From the NCBI RefSeq assembly GCF_002043095.1, contig NZ_MVOC01000010.1:1-64000 (forward strand): a DNA stretch of 64,000 nucleotides, read 5' to 3'. The notes below the pieces were generated by a model that worked only from the letters and a program-made list of their open reading frames with translations, was not told where the DNA came from and did not search any database. Positions 62,684-64,000 of this stretch are shown here, in pieces (positions within the stretch are counted from its first letter, which is position 1; every line of letters begins with the position of its first letter). The DNA comes from Mycobacterium sp. AT1 (GTDB taxonomy: Bacteria; Actinomycetota; Actinomycetes; Mycobacteriales; Mycobacteriaceae). The position numbers and the translations under genes are program-made.

Positions 62684-62851
62684 TCATCTAGACGCGGTCA
62701 TTGGTGGGCGCGTGGCGTCGACGCGTTGATCTCGCCGCTCGCCGCGGCGGTTGAGGTATCTCACGGCCATGAAGACGCTTGCCGGGACGGACATCATGGC
62801 CAACAGCTGCAACAGATCGCTCCACGAAGCCGGCTCGGCGTAAGCACTCAT
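62684..62851 (-). CDS. Small single-pass membrane protein
   Basis: This 55-residue frame starting at ATG 62851 has one hydrophobic segment (DLLQLLAMMSVPASVFMAVR) followed by an arginine-rich tail (YLNRRGERRDQR), a typical small inner-membrane topology. No family is recognised. It precedes nothing obvious in the same direction. Confidence 0.45.
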   Translation of the reverse strand: MSAYAEPASWSDLLQLLAMMSVPASVFMAVRYLNRRGERRDQRVDATRPPMTASR

Positions 62852-62953
62852 GCAACCATCGCACCGTTGTCGCGCAGCCGTTGCCAGTGTCTTGACGGAA
62901 TACATACGGCCAGAGCCGGACTTGCTGACGACATTCCTACGCGCCGTCCGGTC

Positions 62954-63760
62954 CTACGTAGTCGGATCACCCCGTGCGTCGCACGGCGCGTCGTGCCCGT
63001 CGTCGATGAGATGCAACGTCACCCGCATCTGATCGGGCTGAATACTGCCCGACCAACTGTCGTAGGGGTGGTCGAGGAACGCCACGACGAGCAGCGCCGA
63101 GGTCACCAACGCCGACACGAACGCGATGGGAACAGCTTGGATGACGGCACTTTCGCGGCGGTCGGCCTGCACGCACATGTAACTGAGGATGGCCGTCGCT
63201 CCGATGCCGAGCACGATCCACAGCGGCGGCGGCACCGAGGGGGCGGACTCGGCGGCGCGGGCGCGGCGGCCGTCGCGGCGCTGCGCCTGCTGGTCGAACC
63301 ATTGGCTGTAGGCCGCTTCCTGCCGCGCGTTCGTCGGATTGAAGGCCGCGAAGTCGGTGACCATGGTGTCGACCCAATGCTGCACGACGGGAGACGATTC
63401 GCCGCGTTGCATGGCCGGCCACTCCTGGGCGACCACCGCTCGTGAGTAGCAGATCAGGTCGCCGTGCAATCGTTCTCCCGCGTGCCCTTCGAGAACGTCG
63501 GCCACGTTGTGCAATTCGGTGACCGAGATGGCCTCCATGGTGCCGCCGTCGCGAGCCCGCTGGTAGTTCTGCAGCGCGTAGAAGATGGTGAACGCCAGCA
63601 GTACCGCGAACATGGTGCCGATCACCGTGAGTGCTCCTGCGGCGCGGGTGCTGTCGATGAACCAGCCGGGGTCCGGTGCGCGCCTGCGCGCCAGCAGCTT
63701 CACCACGACGGCGACCGTCACCACGGTGATGAGCGCCGCCGCCGCCAACCAGCTCAACAC
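62954..63760 (-). CDS. DUF4239-like membrane protein (bestrophin-like domain)
   Basis: This protein of about 268 residues has hydrophobic segments at its N-terminus (VLSWLAAAALITVVTVAVVV), then VIGTMFAVLLAFTIFYALQN, and two near the C-terminus (LWIVLGIGATAILSYMCVQ and AFVSALVTSALLVVAFLDHP). FYALQNYQRARDGGTMEAIS is typical of DUF4239. GTG 63760 fits the family N-terminus; in-frame starts at 63823 and 63853 are possible. The function is unknown. Confidence 0.72.
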   Translation of the reverse strand: MLSWLAAAALITVVTVAVVVKLLARRRAPDPGWFIDSTRAAGALTVIGTMFAVLLAFTIFYALQNYQRARDGGTMEAISVTELHNVADVLEGHAGERLHGDLICYSRAVVAQEWPAMQRGESSPVVQHWVDTMVTDFAAFNPTNARQEAAYSQWFDQQAQRRDGRRARAAESAPSVPPPLWIVLGIGATAILSYMCVQADRRESAVIQAVPIAFVSALVTSALLVVAFLDHPYDSWSGSIQPDQMRVTLHLIDDGHDAPCDARGDPTT

Positions 63761-63901
63761 GGGCCGAGTCCCAGCCGAGCAACCACTTCTACGACTTGCC
63801 GTGCGTGGTCCATACACACCCATCGTTGAGGGCGGTGGATCACTGCGAATCACCGCCTGCCGATTGTCGGGGATGAACGGCCCGTTGGGTGCGGTAACAC
63901 G

Positions 63902-64000
63902 CTACTGAGATACGGGGGGAGTGAGATAGCGCCCGGTGACGCTCGCCGCGGACCCGGCGATCTCGGCCGGCGTGCCCGTGGCCACGACGGTTCCGCCCTC
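63902..64000 (-). CDS. UvrA-like excinuclease ATPase, C-terminal end (partial)
   Basis: The last 32 codons run off the window: GGTVVATGTPAEIAG, then SVTGRYLTPPVSQ and a stop at 63902. This is the usual UvrA/ABC-type ending (G-G-x-v-v-a-x-G-T-P-e-e-v-a ... S-x-T-G-R-Y-L). Whether it is the main UvrA or a UvrA-like paralogue cannot be told. Confidence 0.75.
   Translation of the reverse strand, partial: EGGTVVATGTPAEIAGSAASVTGRYLTPPVSQ

Overview
The window is high-GC actinobacterial DNA, most likely from a fast-growing Mycolicibacterium/Mycobacterium. The evidence is an Rv1733c-type membrane protein behind a DosR-like box, an F420-type (DUF385) reductase, a mycobacterial three-helix-bundle protein, an atypical GyrA/GyrB-like topoisomerase pair of the TopoNM kind known from M. 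smegmatis, many GTG starts and 4-bp ATGA overlaps. Almost everything between the ends is accessory catabolism.

Layout. (1) 1-5.35 kb: right end of an island with an OLD-family nuclease, a HigBA-type toxin-antitoxin, a broken acetyltransferase and a membrane-anchored DEDDh exonuclease with a BRCT tail. It ends at a 3' half of an initiator tRNA gene plus that tRNA's terminator, which looks like an attachment site. A PucR regulator fragment follows. (2) 5.8-14.6 kb: acyl-CoA dehydrogenase and acyl-CoA synthetase face a TetR/SDR/enoyl-CoA hydratase/P450/thioesterase operon, a CoA-dependent catabolic set. (3) 15-26.1 kb: a GntR-controlled cluster with BCCT and APC transporters, SnoaL protein, flavin reductase, two DUF1185 proteins, alpha/beta hydrolase, aldehyde dehydrogenase, tautomerase and LLM monooxygenase. 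Three promoters carry the same 14-bp near-palindrome at their start codons or predicted transcription starts. The gene set resembles two-component flavin monooxygenase routes for N-heterocycles or betaines. (4) 26.3-43.5 kb: a MarR-controlled unit. Six minus-strand CoA-pathway genes (nitronate monooxygenase, AMP ligase, two hydratases, CaiB transferase, HMG-CoA-lyase-like) lie opposite a semialdehyde dehydrogenase and aminotransferase, followed by a polyamine-type ABC importer and a 987-residue kinase/M23-like/aminotransferase fusion. A TGTTGA-N5-TCAACA box recurs three times. In two promoters the predicted -35 element overlaps it. (5) 43.5-57.6 kb: smaller modules (DUF385, Rv1733c, Rieske/AraC, hydrolases, DUF2165, EthD, GntR/ALDH/ECH/MFS) among gene debris. 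(6) 57.6-62.6 kb: TopoNM-like genes and a MarR gene, then membrane proteins and the 3' end of a uvrA-like gene.

The most unusual architecture is duplicated gene tails. A decayed 178-bp copy of the 3' end of the GyrA-like gene (57.6 kb) sits at 26.1 kb in the same orientation, so 31.5 kb of catabolic genes lie between direct repeats of one gene end. A decayed copy of the 3' end of the LLM monooxygenase (25.7 kb) sits at 43.6 kb. Two divergent genes at 57.1 kb have both lost their 5' ends at one deletion junction. These marks suggest that the 26-57 kb block is an inserted, repeatedly reshuffled island.
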